Position numbers and translations under genes: made by a program. Under the pieces are notes generated by a model. It had not been told where the DNA came from, did no database searches, and saw only the letters and a program-made list of their open reading frames with translations. Positions 19,854 through 32,200 of a stretch of 64,000 nucleotides of DNA are shown here, in pieces; position 1 is the stretch's first letter, and every line of letters starts with the position of its first letter. The stretch is from Madurella fahalii. Its lineage: Eukaryota; Ascomycota; Sordariomycetes; Sordariales. The stretch is from contig CM056875.1 of NCBI GenBank assembly GCA_029876055.1, forward strand, positions 4,055,001 through 4,119,000, in the 5' to 3' direction.

Positions 19854-21846
19854 CAGAGGTCGGGGCCAAAAGTAAGTGCCCTCTCCTGTTAGCGAGAGCT
19901 CGAGCCATCCGTGCGAATAACTTACCGAGAACGTCAAATGTACTGTATTTGTATGGGCCCACAGTTCCCAACTTGTTCTCTGATTTAATGCCGCAGCTTC
20001 TCCACACACACACACACAAAATTGCTATTGTATCTTACCCGCCAAATTAGCAGTTGTGATACCGCCCAGACGGTTTATCGCAGTAAGTGTGGAATCCTGA
20101 TATAACGTAGCATTAGCTAACCGCTGTAGACTATGGTAACAGTCCACTGCAAGTATTCCACGTCTGCCGAGCGAACCGAAGCCCTCGTTTTACACGTACA
20201 TGGCGCAAAATACAGCGAAATCGAAGCCCAGACTGGCATCAAGAACTCAGCGTTCAAGGCGTTGTTGAGGAGGGCGAAAGAGAGGGGATACGTACCAGGC
20301 GACCCTGTCAAACAAGAGCATGTGCAAGATGCCCCTAAATCTGGAAGGCCATCAAGTTATCGGCCCTCTTGCTGCCGAGACAATCGAATCCATCATCACA
20401 AAGAATAGTACAACACGCCAGTTTTCTAGCTATGAGATTGCTGATGAGCTTGCCCGTCAGATAGCTGATTCCGGTGTCAAGATTCAAGCCGTCGGTCAAT
20501 CGTACGGTGGCTCAAAAAGAATGGGTGGAAGAAGGTTAAGCTCTCTACCAAACCTGGCCTGAATAAGGCACAGATGATGAAGAGGCTTGAGTTTGCGATC
20601 CGGGTTAAGGACTGGACTTTGGAGGATTGGAAAAGAGTGATCTGGAGTGACGAAACCTCTGTCGTTCTTGGTGCAGTGCGTGGGAAGAGGAGCGTTTGGC
20701 GACGCCCCTGGGAGAAGTTCCATAAGCACTGCGTTGCACGTCGCTGGAAGGGTTATATGAGCTTCATGTTCTGGGCTTGTTTTACCTGGTGCGAGAAAGG
20801 TCCTTGTTATGCCTGGCCCCAGGAGTCGGCGAAGATGAAGGCGAGGTATCAAGCTCTGATGGATGTGTATAAAACTCGCCCATGAAAAGGAGGACCGTCA
20901 GATATGGGAGCTGCAACGTGGGATGGAGAGGATGGGCCTTAAAGGCAAAAGAGGTCGAAAACCACAATGGCGTTATACTGACAAGACTGGTAAGCAGGTG
21001 CGAAAAAACGACAAGGGAGGGATTGACTGGATGCGGTATCAACAAGAGGTCTTGTTGCCCAAATACTTACCATTTATGGAGCGCCTCAGGCAGAAGTATG
21101 GGGCCTGTCCATATTGTCCAGGAGGATAACTGCAGCTCCCACACTTCTCGATGGAATCGTCAGATCTGGGCCCAGGAAGGTTTTAAGGTTATTGACTGGC
21201 CAGCGAACTCCCCAGATCTCAGCGCAATTGAGCCGCCTTGGGCACGCTTGAAGTGCTCGTTCAGGAAGCGCAAGGTTCCAAAGTCGCGTAAGGAATTGGA
21301 AAAGGATTGGAATCGTCAGTGGCGAGAGTATCCAATGGAGAAATTGCAGCGGTTTGTTGAGCGGATTCAGGGCAACGTTCAATGGGTAATTCGATTAGCG
21401 GGTGGTAACGAATATCAGGAAGGAACAGTCGCTCCACCTCTACTTGAAGGCAAAGAACTTGGGATTGTTGTTTGGCGAGAGTGGGAGAGGAAATCGCAGT
21501 TGGAGAAGGAAGCTGAGTTGGGCGTTGAAGAGGTTGAAGTCGAAGAGAGCGAATGGGAACAGGATGATCTGGATGGCAACGAGTTACTACAGTTACTGGG
21601 ATGGAAATAGTCAGGATCTTAATTTACTTACCTGGATTCAATTCGCCTGATTCTGGGTATTTTAAAGCAGTTGAAAACGTTAAAACCCAGCTTCTTTTAC
21701 GTTGTTGATGATGATACTGTTGGAATGACAGTTGCACTACTTTGGGAGGGTTAGGGTTGAATATAGCCCTGTTCACGCTTACTGTGTTGGGAGCTTGGCA
21801 GTCTTGGCTAACAAATGAGGGCACTTACTTTTGGCTCCGACCTCTG
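19854..21846 (+). mobile_element. Tc1/mariner-like transposon
   Basis: The element is 1993 bp with terminal inverted repeats that begin CAGAGGTCGGGGCCAAAAG (left) and CAGAGGTCGGAGCCAAAAG (right, read inward), extending over about 30 bp with one mismatch. TA is duplicated at 19852-19853 and 21847-21848. A (CA)8 run lies near 20003. Base composition is normal. It carries a frameshifted transposase and is inserted in the LINE. A 421-bp deletion derivative with the same ends lies at 30522-30942. Confidence 0.9.
20133..21610 (+). pseudogene. Tc1/mariner-type DDE transposase, frameshifted
   Basis: An N-terminal helix-turn-helix (YSEIEAQTGIKNSAFKALL) is followed by the first catalytic region (DWKRVIWSDETSV, about 20635), the second (VHIVQEDNCSSH, about 21110) and the third (ANSPDLSAIEPPW, about 21210). 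The coding frame changes four times, near 20340, 20490, 20870 and 21100, each consistent with a small indel. Between these points the frames are clean, with almost no RIP-type stops. An acidic tail ends at 21610. The protein cannot be made whole from this copy, so the element would need help from another copy. Confidence 0.85.
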
Positions 21847-23000
21847 TATCACCGGCCTACAACAGTCAACGGCCAACTACAGGGTATAGTGACTAGGCTG
21901 GTCAAAACATAGTTAAGGAATCTCAGGATAGTAGCCGGTACTTATAAGGCTACCCTTATCCGGAACCTCGAAACTGAGACTTAGATACCACTACTAGATC
22001 TATATCTCAACACGAGACTAGTAGACTTTGAAGCCCGGCTACAGACCCCTCTCCTACAAGCTAGACAAGGTCCAGAAACCCCGAGACAGCCGCCGAACTC
22101 TCTAATCCAAACGGCTTGCAACAAATTGTATAGGAGGTTTCAGAGACGGAAGCGAGATCGCAAAGCACCTTGCCGCAACAACCGACAATATCCGAGAAAG
22201 CCGCTATCACTATCGATAAATGAGTAAGCTAAGGACAGAGCTAAGTTCAAGGCCTGAACCAGTAGTTAGGTCCAAGACCTACAACGGAGGTAGTGCTAAG
22301 CAGAGCTTAGGAAGCGCGTTGGAAATAAGAGGTTAGAGGCCGGCCTACCAGACTAGCTGACAAAGGTCCCCCTGAATTACTATTCACCAACAAGACTCTT
22401 CGAAAACATCAGGGCCTTACCAAAGCCCAGAGCTCCCTACTAATACAAGCCCGGACAGGAACCATCGGCCTCAGAGACTTCCTTTTCCAGCATGGGGTTC
22501 CGAATCTCCCTACTCCCTACTGCAGCTGTAGAGAGGGCCGGGAAACAGTGGAGCACCTCGTTGTATAGTGTCCGATACCGTCGAAGCCTAGAACCTGGCT
22601 AAGAACAGAAATTCGAACCCACCGAGATCTCAGCCTGGTGTTACAAGGCCAGGGCTCCTGGAACCTCAGGCTGTTAAGGAGGGTTTGGGCTGGCTAATGG
22701 ATTCGGGTCGTCTGATGGAATACAATCTAGTTCGACGGCTGGAACTGGAAGCAGAGGAGGCTGAAGAGGAGGCGGAGATAGCGGACGAATCCGAAGCCAA
22801 AGACTAGAAGTCTTCAGGGCCTGGCATAAGGCCTTCCTTTCTTTTGCAACCAAATGGCGTCTACTACAACTATTTTTCCTATTACTTGTTGATATAGGTT
22901 TTTCACCCGGCTTTTACAGCACGGTTTTCCTATGTACTTAGCAGTAGAGGGTCCGGCACACCCTATCTTGGGTAAAGCGGTATAGGAAGAATAATAGAAT

Positions 23001-24960
23001 ATCCTCTTTATTCCTCCCTTTAAACCTCTATAACCAGTAGTTATTCTTATATTTAGTTTAGTAATAATAGTAGCATTCGTCTGCTATATATTAAAACTAG
23101 GCTACCTCGTTATAGTCCTAGTATATTCGGTAAAGTAAGGCCGAGTCGTTCCTAATATTAGTGAACTATAGCCCGAACCCGTTTTACTCTATATCGACGT
23201 TATTTCTGCTAATACTAATATACTAATATCGCTTCTAGTAGGGGTTATAGTTAAAAGTTCTCGGTATAAGCCCCTTTAGCTTCTTCCTAAAGTAAATAAC
23301 CTAGTAATAGGCTTATTCATATTCCTTCTCAAGGTCTATTTATAAGTTGGTTAGTCCTACTCTAAAGTATCTAGGCTTTCGATAGATCTTTAAATAGTAT
23401 CTTTTCCTAAATTAAGTTCTCTCTAACCCTTTCCTAGGTTATCTATAGCTATTAGAACCTCCTTTCTATAGCCCTTAGTTATATCTAAACTTCTATAAAT
23501 TCTTTATAGAACTCTTAATACTATTTTTAAAACTTCTTAAACTATATCTAAAGGAACCTAGTATTAGGCCTAACCAATTCATCTTTATAGCTCCTAGTTT
23601 TCTAGGCTCTATCTTCGTCTTAGGTTAAAGTAAGTCCCTATACTTCTATTACTATTACTATTTCGGTTAGTAGGTAGATATTATCTAAAAGTCCCTAATC
23701 TTCTTCTCTAGATTGCTCTAATAATTCTAGAGAGGTGTTATATTTACTTCTCTTATTATTATTAGAGTCCTCCCCTATATCCCCTACTAGGGTTTATTCG
23801 ACTACGACCTCTAAATTTTCTTAGGAATAGTCAATATTAACTACCTCTTTTATAGCTCGGGTACCTATACCTATAACTTCCTTTCCTAGTATTAGTTTCT
23901 ACTAGACCTTTTAGGTAACTAGAACTCCCGGGTAATATACCCCTTCTTACTATAGTTATAGTAGATAAGATCGGTTTAGTTTTCCTATAGCTAGCTTCTA
24001 CTATACTGATATCTATAGGACCGGTATAGGCTCCTAAAACGATATCAAAGTACTATTTCGATTTCTTAGTATTCGGAGTGTATACCGGTACCGACCTCTT
24101 TCTAGTCTTCTACTGTTTATAGGTATACTATCGATCGTTAATCTAAATGGCTATAGCGATATAGCTATCTAGCTCCTCTAGTAAGTCTTTTATATAAAGC
24201 TTATCTTTAACCGAGTCCTTTAGTCCGTTATAGAACAGTTATATCAGTCCTTTATCGTTAATTCCTATATAGAGGGAGTTCTATTAAAACTAAGTGGTAT
24301 AAACTATAGTAGATTTAGTTTACTAGAGTCTAATAAGCCTTATCTAGGTATAGACCCTCCTTATTATAGTCCTTAAAAACCTTAGTAATTTCTTCTTCGA
24401 ATTTATTATAGTTGGTATAAACCTTTATAGTTAAATCTTCTTAATTAGCTATACTAGATATCAATTAGTTTCTTATCGTCGGTTCAAACTATTATAGTAT
24501 CTTATCCTCTAGGTAAGAGGTTAAATATAAATTTTATCACCTTATTTATAAACCTCTTAAAATAGTATTTAAAGTATATAGGAACCTAGGTCAAGAACTC
24601 TATAAAGGCCTTATACATTCCAGAATACTTGGCTAGGGATTTGATCTTAGCTTTTTTCTTTATATCGACTAGACTTTTAAGGTCTTAATTAGTCTACTCT
24701 AGAAGTTTTGCTCTATCTTCCAAGTTCTAAGCCTTCTCGTTCAGTATATTATAGGCCTTCGTCTTGGATACCAGTTCTTCTTTTAAGGTTATTACCGCTT
24801 TAGCCAAAGTAGTAGTCTACTCCTGCAGTTACTAATTAATCTAGGCCTAGGTAGATATCTTAGAGATACCTTAGTATAATAAAATTAAAGTAGAGTACGT
24901 AACGTATAACGAATCCTTTATAGTCTCTAATATCTAAAGGGATTCTATAAAGTGTCTTAA
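23001..24960 (-). pseudogene. Gypsy retrotransposon G5 remains (gag region)
   Basis: On the minus strand, downstream of LTR A, a gag-like frame is visible at about 24350-24480 (NKFEEEITKVFKDYNKE). A ruined CCHC knuckle lies near 23910-23950 (YYNYSKKGYITRS, where Cys and His have become Tyr/Ser as G-to-A/C-to-T would give). Stops are dense. Protease and polymerase could not be delimited. Confidence 0.5.
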
Positions 24961-27142
24961 CTAAAGGAAAATAGATTTAGTAAAACCCAAAGGTTTATAA
25001 CAGTCGTATAAATAATATCTTAATAACGTAACTGTATAACGAGCGACAACATAGCGAGCGACACACTCCACCACCCCAATTGAACTGTCATACGAGATAC
25101 CAACACCACAAAGGAAATGATCAATTAAAACTACTCGGAATCTGATTTCTCGTCCATTTCTGCATCCTCCTGGCACGTACGAGAATTGTGTCCGGTTTTG
25201 CCGCAGTTGCCACAGTGTCGCAAACCTCTTGCACGTCTCTTCGTACGACTACCCTCCGGCTGCATTTCCTCCTCTTGCTCTGTCTGTATATCCTTTTCTG
25301 CTAAAATATCACTTGTATCCTATATAGTTAGTGGTCCTCCTGCCCTGATATGCCTTTTTTTTGGCCCTCCAGCGTTTGCTTAGTGCTGCATTTGCCTCCT
25401 CAAGCTCCTGTACGCGAGCCTTCATCAACACTATCTCGTGTATAACCTTCATCGTACCCTTTACAATTTGGTCAAGGGCCCCAAGAATTGGTGTTAGAGA
25501 GCTACCTTAATGCCTAGCAATGCGATTTTTGATGTGTGTTGATTGAAGGGAGGCCTCAGTTGCATTCTGTAGCGTCTTGGAGACCTAACTGTCGTACGAT
25601 ATCTGGGGGGCGGCAGGAGGTGTTGGTGTACGAAGCTTAATATCCAGCCGGGAAATCACCTTTTCTAGGTTAAATGAGACAAGCCCTACCCCTTAGAAAC
25701 CTCCTTGTATACTGTCGGGCAAAAACGTTGTGTAGAATGCATTATAAAAGGCGAGAAAGAAGTCCGGCTTTGTAATATAGTAGATATGGCTGTGTATAAG
25801 TTTTCGATTTCCTTGCTGTACGACCGCTTTAATATACTAAAGCACCTAACATCAAGTAGCTGAAGTAAGTGAGGTGAGTACGGAGGTATGTAGAGTGTTA
25901 TAATGTTGTTGAATTAGTAATAATCCCTAAACTCGAGCGAGTAGTAGCTCTCATACCTATCGAGGATTAGAAGACGCTTTCTACCTGTCGTAAAAAGGCG
26001 AGAGTGCTTGTCGAGATGCTTGATCCAATCAAGACCTACCCGGTTATTTGTCCAACCAGTTTCCGAAAGATCGACTGTCCAATCGGGCAGAAAAGGGCTG
26101 TTGTGATACCAACTCTCGAGATACACTTTCTCCGCAACCACTATATACGGGGGAATAGCATAACCACCCGACTATACAGCCTAAATTACTGTAACCCATT
26201 CCCGATTACTAGGCTGGACTTTTTTAGCCTTCCTACGGCCGTCGGACGAGGTAATAATACAGGTAGTTGAGATCTGGCCTATTAAAAACCCAGTCTCATT
26301 AAAGTTCCAGATATCCGACTCCTAGATCCTATATTTCGCGATTGTATTACAAACAAGGTCAAACCACACGCCAATTATCTCTGGATCTTCGCATTTGGCC
26401 CTCTGGTAGTCGTACGGACGAAACCAACGTGTCCGGAGCTCTGGTTGTCGACGTACGAAGTTGGAAGCCCAGTGTGGTCTGACGCGTGACGCGTCGCGTG
26501 CCGCGTACAGCGAATCGGCCATATCTTTGATAATATCATATCCTGGCGAAAACCCTTGCTCATAGAGATCAAGAACCCTTCGTACAATAACCTGCTCCTC
26601 GAGAGGATCTAAATTCCGATGTTTGGGGATAATATCTACTCGAAGGAGGATTCCCTTACTTCGCCGGTCGAGGGTCTTGAAGGGTACTTTATAGCGCTTT
26701 GCAGTACCCCGAAGGCTAAGTGTCTTATCGCGTTCCATATCCTGGAGGGCAAGTTGTAATTGTGCTTCATTTCGTGCAGCAGACATGTTTTGTTTTGGAG
26801 AAATTTGCGATGTTGCGCGACAGTTCAATTGAGGTGGTGGAGTGTGTCACTCGCTATGTTGTGTCGCTCGCTATACAGTTACGTTAGTAGTAAAGCTAAT
26901 AAGTTATATTACTTACTAGAGAACTCCTCGAGTCCTCTAGGAGTACCTAAGGAATGACTTTTATAGACATCGTTTGTAGCTACTCTGTTTACTCTATACA
27001 GAGTATACAGAGCGCTCTGCTCTATCTACTCTATCCGGAGCACACAGAACAGCGGACACCCTTTTCTTAACTAGCTAGCACCCGCCTGGGATCCACACTT
27101 TTCTATCTGCCTTCCGATAGGTCAGTTAGTCAAGTTGTGATA
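24961..27142 (-). repeat. LTR-like repeat A, copy 3, split by a Fot1 element
   Basis: The minus-strand repeat starts at 27142 and passes the TATA-like box near 26953. It stops at 26886 and continues at 25025 down to about 24960. The join matches the uninterrupted copy at 46023-46390 across the TA target. The gag-like frame of G5 follows on the same strand, which supports calling this the 5' LTR of G5. Confidence 0.65.
25026..26884 (-). mobile_element. Fot1/pogo-type transposon, family C, degraded
   Basis: The element is 1859 bp, flanked by TA at 25024-25025 and 26885-26886. The terminal inverted repeats start ACGTAACTGTATA and carry tandem AGCGAGCGACA motifs. The transposase starts at an ATG near 26783 (MSAARNEAQLQLALQ) with a helix-turn-helix and a CENP-B-like region. 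That frame is open to about 26322 and then breaks. Later pieces include LDWIKHLDKHS and LLILDRYESYYS (second catalytic region) at 25914-26141. A CCHC remnant lies near 25180-25210. Several stops make it inactive. Confidence 0.85.
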
Positions 27143-28100
27143 TGATAGTAATAGCGGCTTTTTCAGATATCGTCGGCTGTTGTGGTAACAGGGCCTTACA
27201 GCCTCATCTTTATCTCTGGAACCTCCTATATAGTCTATTACAAGCCTCTTAGATCAAGGAGCGTAGTAGGCGCTTTAGAGCCTCCGGACCTTGCCCAGCC
27301 TATAGAAGAGAGGTCTGTAGCTGGGCCTCGAAATCTACTAGCCTCTTGTTGAGATTAGGTCCAGTGGTGGCATCTAAGCCTCTGTCTCGAGGTTCCGGAT
27401 AGGGGTAGCTTTGTAGGCCCTAGCTACTATCCTAAGGCTCCTTAACTAGGCTTTGATCAACCTAGTTATTATGCTCTAGAGCTGGCCGTCGACTATTGTA
27501 GGCCGGTGATAGTTGGTAGCTCTAAAGGCTATTAGCACTCCAGATACACTTAGTGTAGACCTCTCTAGCTCTGATCAAGCCTGGTCCCCAGGTCTTAGCT
27601 GCTATCCTGGATAGAGCAAAATCCTGGGTTTTCAACTTTCCCACTACCTTTGACTCGTAGGCTCTCCAGTTCAGCCTCCAATCAAGCTATACCCCTAAGA
27701 ATCTTACGTTGGATATAGGGTAAACCACAGTATAGCTTTGCCCAGCCGGATAAGCCAGTCGAAGGGGGTCAGCCTAATGAGATCGGCCTTTGTTGAAGTG
27801 GATCGGTTCCCTTTTAGCCAGGTTGAATTCTATACGGTGAGCTCTCGCCTATCGTATACAGGTAGCCTAAGCCCTCTCTAGTTGCCAGTAGTTGACCTTC
27901 GAGCTCTTTCCAAAAGTTAAGAGGTTGGTATCGTTAGTGAAGCCCACTAGTCTGATTTTAGGGTGCTTCTCTTTTAGTATCTTATACAGCGAAGCTATAT
28001 AGAGGATAAAGAGGATAGGGGATAAGGGTGAACCCTATGGGACCCTGGCCCTGATATCGGAATGTTGGGTCTATTAGCCATCAAAAAAGAGAGTTGTTTT
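27143..28100 (-). pseudogene. LINE (Tad1-like) ORF2 fragment
   Basis: This matches the reverse transcriptase to C-terminal part of the LINE at 15987-23000 in the opposite orientation. The FADD-like region is near 27930 and the LDLYLN-like region near 27340-27370. The 3' side is cut by LTR A at 27142 and the 5' side ends near 28100. It is moderately RIP-mutated. Confidence 0.6.
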
Positions 28101-29290
28101 GCAGTCCCCTTCTTACTCCCTTACCTCTCTATCCTTTACCTATACCTTCTATACTTCTTTACTACTTGTTTTATATTTCTATAGTTCAGTTACCGACTGC
28201 CTAGTATATTGTAGTCGCTGTCCCCGCCCTCACTGCTTTTACTCTACTTTCTTACCTTACTCTTTATACTCCCTCTCTACTTGGTCCGATATATCGGATA
28301 AACGCCCTGTAAGTAGTACCTTCGCTACTCCTATAGAGTCTCTGTATATACTGATCCCTTTTTAGACTAAAGATAATGAAGAGCTCGGCGGTCCCTATAA
28401 GAAGTCTAAGGCCGTCTCTATGTCCCCTAGCTTCTTCGTAGGTTTCTAATCCTCCCTTTTCTCGTCTTCGCTACTCCTAACCTACTTCTCTAAGCCGAAG
28501 ATAATGTCGTTCCGTTCTCTCTGCCTGCCGTTAATACCCCTAATGCCTATATCAAGTTCGCCGAAGGCACGAGCTATGTTATCCTATAAATATTCCTCCT
28601 TTAGCCGCTAGTTCCCTGCTAATTATATATAGCGCTGCTCGTACCTCTGCTATATACTGAAGAAGGATCTCTCTGCTAGCTATAAGAACTAGAAGAGCTC
28701 CAGTACTCGCTATTTCTACTATATATACTACAACTAAATCTACCTACTAGTAGGTTCTCCCCCTTTTATTTATACTATTCCTATACCGCTTGTTAATAAT
28801 ATCTAACTGTTTTTTGGTCCCTCTGATATATTAAATACGGTAGTCCGGTTTGTAGATTAACCGTATAAAGTTCTCTGCTACTGATAAAGATATAAATAAG
28901 AAATTTTTTTTCGCTTCTTAGCTATATATTTCTTATATAACAGTGCTTTTCTTTAGGTGGTTGGTTTAGTAGAGGAGGTCTAGGAGACTAATAATACCGC
29001 TCTGTATACTTTTAAGGATTTCGCTACTCTCTGACCCCCGTCCTCCGAAGTTGCTACCTACTATACTAGTACTAACTGTACTAGTTATATACTATATCTC
29101 CGCTACAATAGCGGCATTACTATAGGTTCGTTATTCGCTGTCTCTACATTTAGAAGCCCTTAGACGATATAAAGGTACTACTTTCGCATATTGCGGACTA
29201 CCTTGCCCTTATTATAAAGGAGGGTAATACTAAGGTTGAAAGTAAGGATGAGTAGATAGTGCACTATTTAGATATAGGTTTTTCGTAGGT
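28101..29290. other. unassigned RIP-mutated sequence
   Basis: This is TpA-rich DNA with dense stops. A plus-strand frame at 28099-28365 is hydrophobic and low in complexity, probably chance. Near 28550 KFAEGTSYVIL is readable on the plus strand, so a degraded coding element may lie here. I do not recognise the family. Confidence 0.3.
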
Positions 29291-32200
29291 TTTTTAATAC
29301 TCTTAGACAAATTAAAGCCTCTTCCCTTACCTAATATACTTGTATATACTTATACTCTATACTGCCCTTATACCTTCGCGAATCTTACTCCATATACCTT
29401 AACAGTGGTCTATTATCTAGGTATTCCCTAGGTTCCTAGGTATTATCTTTAGGTAGATAGCCCTTCTATTTGATAAAGAACTACCTATTTCTCGCTAAAT
29501 CTCTATAGTCGATAATAGCTTCTATCTCGTAATACTCTTCTTCTAACTCGATATCGACCCTTTTAATACTACTCTTACATTTATTCCTCGCTACCCTTAA
29601 ATAGCTCGAATAAGGTAATTAGCAAAACTCGATAGATATAATAGCGTTATAAAAGGTGTAGCTCGTATACTTTCTTCCTATCGCTAGTAACCTTAAGGAT
29701 CTTAAAGGGCCCTAGATACTTATCTATAAGTTTACTATTTAGACGCTGCTACTTAAGGTACTTTATTAAAAGCCAAACCTATCGACTAATCTAGAATACC
29801 TTATTTTTCCGCTTTCAATTATATCACTTCTCGTAATTCCTATTGGTAACAACGAAGATATTGTAGATCCTTTACAGCTTATTAATAAATGTCTTACTCG
29901 CTTATCTATAGCAGGTACTAAGTTCCTAATGATTATTACAGGGCCTAGGGGATCTCGGCGGTAGAACCTATAGAGAAGAAATGCTAGTATTAACTATATT
30001 ACTGTATAATAAGAACTGTTATAAGTATACTCTATAAAACAGAGATAGTATACCTAATCTGCTTAATTATAACTATAGAACGTTTATAAGTGATATTTAA
30101 ATATCTAGTTCTGGTACTCTATCTACCTATCAGTTCATAGGTGATATATAGCACTCAGGTACTACTTAATACCTAAGAGCTTATAAATAGGCTACCCCTA
30201 TCAGATACAATAGACTAGGGAAGTCCGAAGAGTCAATAGATATAGTTGAAAAACGGCTTTACGAAGGCACTTGCTATAAGCGTCGCAGTTATTGCAATAT
30301 AGAGAGCATACTTCATAAACTTATCTACTATTACTAGAGCAGTATATACACCTTATTCGTTCGAGGGTCAATCGAGGTCGGTAGGCCTATAATAAAGTCT
30401 ACTATAATCATCTACTACAGTCTGTCAAGCACTAATAGTACTACGAATAAGCTGCGAGGGTAGTATATACATAGCTTCGTATATTAGTAGGTTATATAGT
30501 TGCCGTTAAGATATACTACTACAGAGGTCGGGGCCAAAAGTAAGTGCCCTCTCCTGTTAAATAGAGCTCGGATCATCCGTGCGAAGAACCTTGCCAGAAC
30601 GTCGATGTACTGTGCTATATGACCCCACTGTTCCCAGCCTTTTAAGGATGTGCAGCTTCTCAACACACACAAAATAACCGTCGTACCTGATTAACAAATT
30701 AGTAGTCTTGATACCTCCTAGCCGGCTTGTCGCAGTAAGTGTAGAGTCCTGATACTTCAAATCATCAGAATCCGGCTTCTTTTGCATTGTTGATCATGGT
30801 ATCTCTGGTGTTGCAGTTGGATGACAGTTGCACCGCTTGAGAGGGTTAGGGTTAGACACTGGCCCTGTGCGAGCTGACTGTATTAGGAGCTTGGCAGTCT
30901 TGGCTAACAAATGAGGGCACTTACTTTTGGCCCCGACCGCTGTATATCCTCTCTTATAGACAGCTAAAGTAACTACGCTCTAGGCGCTTCTATATCTTCC
31001 TGAAGCCTCTATAGCCCGTAGTCGGTATATTATAATAGCTTTTAATCAGTTTATATCTAAGGGATAGGGAAATATATATACTCTGCCTTAATAACAGATA
31101 AGCTCGTCTTCTCCTTTACTCTAAGAGCCTTTACTACTGCTCTACCGCTTTCTACGAGTATCCGACTAAGCTATTGATCTTTCTATTGCTCCTTAAGTAA
31201 CATTTCTTCTAAAAAGACCTACCTTCCTTTTACCTAGGTCCTATAATCTCCGTTTTTAGTACTAGAGACGTCTACGATAAGGTATATAGTAATTAGGTAC
31301 AGCTTTATCATAAAAGTAATTCTCTATATAACAACAGAGGCCCCCGATGCCGAATATAATATAAAACCTATAATACAGTCCTTCAAGAGGGCTAGCGCTA
31401 GCGATATACATCTGCTTATTAGTATCAGATACAGTGCCTTCGTCTTTATCTATAGAACTATAGCCACGCTTCTCGCTATAGTCCTAGACCTCTTAGATAA
31501 TAATATCGCTCTAGCCTTCTTAGCTCAGTAGTAACCTCTTAAACTCTTCTCTTTCTTACTCAATAACTCCTTTATCTTCTACTATTCTTAATATAATAGT
31601 AACATAACTATAGGATTAGGGTTTAGGCCAATCTTAAGCAGTCTAAATTCATACCGGGTCTATACCGATACCTTCCGGAGTAAAAACGTAACCTAGGAAT
31701 TCTACCTTATCCTAATAAATAAATACTTACTAGGCTTATAGTATAACTACACTTCTCTCAGTCGTTCCAGGACATATCGGAGGTAAGTTATATAGGTTTC
31801 TCGATCAGGAGAGAAAATTAAAATATCATCTAATAACATGTACAATAATCGTTTAGTAATCCACCTAAGGCTATATAGATATAGCTCTAAAACGTAGTAA
31901 GAGCATTTTATTAGGCCAAAAGGTATAACAAGATACTTAAATAAACTGTATCGAATACAGAAAGCTGTCTTCCATTCGTCTCCTTCCCTAATACGAATCC
32001 GGTAGTAGGTGTCCTTAACATCCAACTTTATAAAGTAATTTACTCCGGATACTCAGTCTAAGACCTCTAAGATCAACGGTAATAGATACCGATTCTTAAC
32101 AATTATATAATTGAGTCCTCAGTAATCTATATATAAACATAAAGTACTATCCTTAAAGACGAATAAAACAGGACTTATAGTAGAACTCTAGGATAAACAA

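Larger units (their letters stand above)
15987..23000 (+). pseudogene. LINE retrotransposon (Tad1-like) with two nested DNA transposons
   Basis: The plus-strand frame starts in an endonuclease domain (VVLIGDFNLYHPL, then ILDLVWVS, about 16040-16220). Reverse transcriptase follows at about 17080-17499 (ISLLSTVGKVIEAVI, then LDFTGAFDRVNYIRLLATLY). The frame is cut at 17499 by a Fot1 element and resumes at 19364 with the catalytic motif GFADDTNLLAS. It is cut again at 19853 by the mariner element and resumes at 21849. It ends with IRNLETET / LDLYLNTRLVDFEARL and a C-terminal zinc finger near 22520. The 3' end is near 23000 after GGAAGAATAATAG. Stops are frequent, mainly TAG at former Trp/Gln codons. 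The 5' end (ORF1) is absent. Confidence 0.8.

Noticed and set aside
21745..21760. GGGTTAGGGTT, telomere-like repeat
   Set aside because: Only about two units, and the same sequence is part of the mariner element end (also in the copy at 30840). It is not a telomere.
28099..28365. 88-codon hydrophobic frame that looks like a membrane protein
   Set aside because: The Ser/Tyr/Leu-rich composition follows from CT-rich DNA; no start context or conserved motif; it sits in transposon remains.
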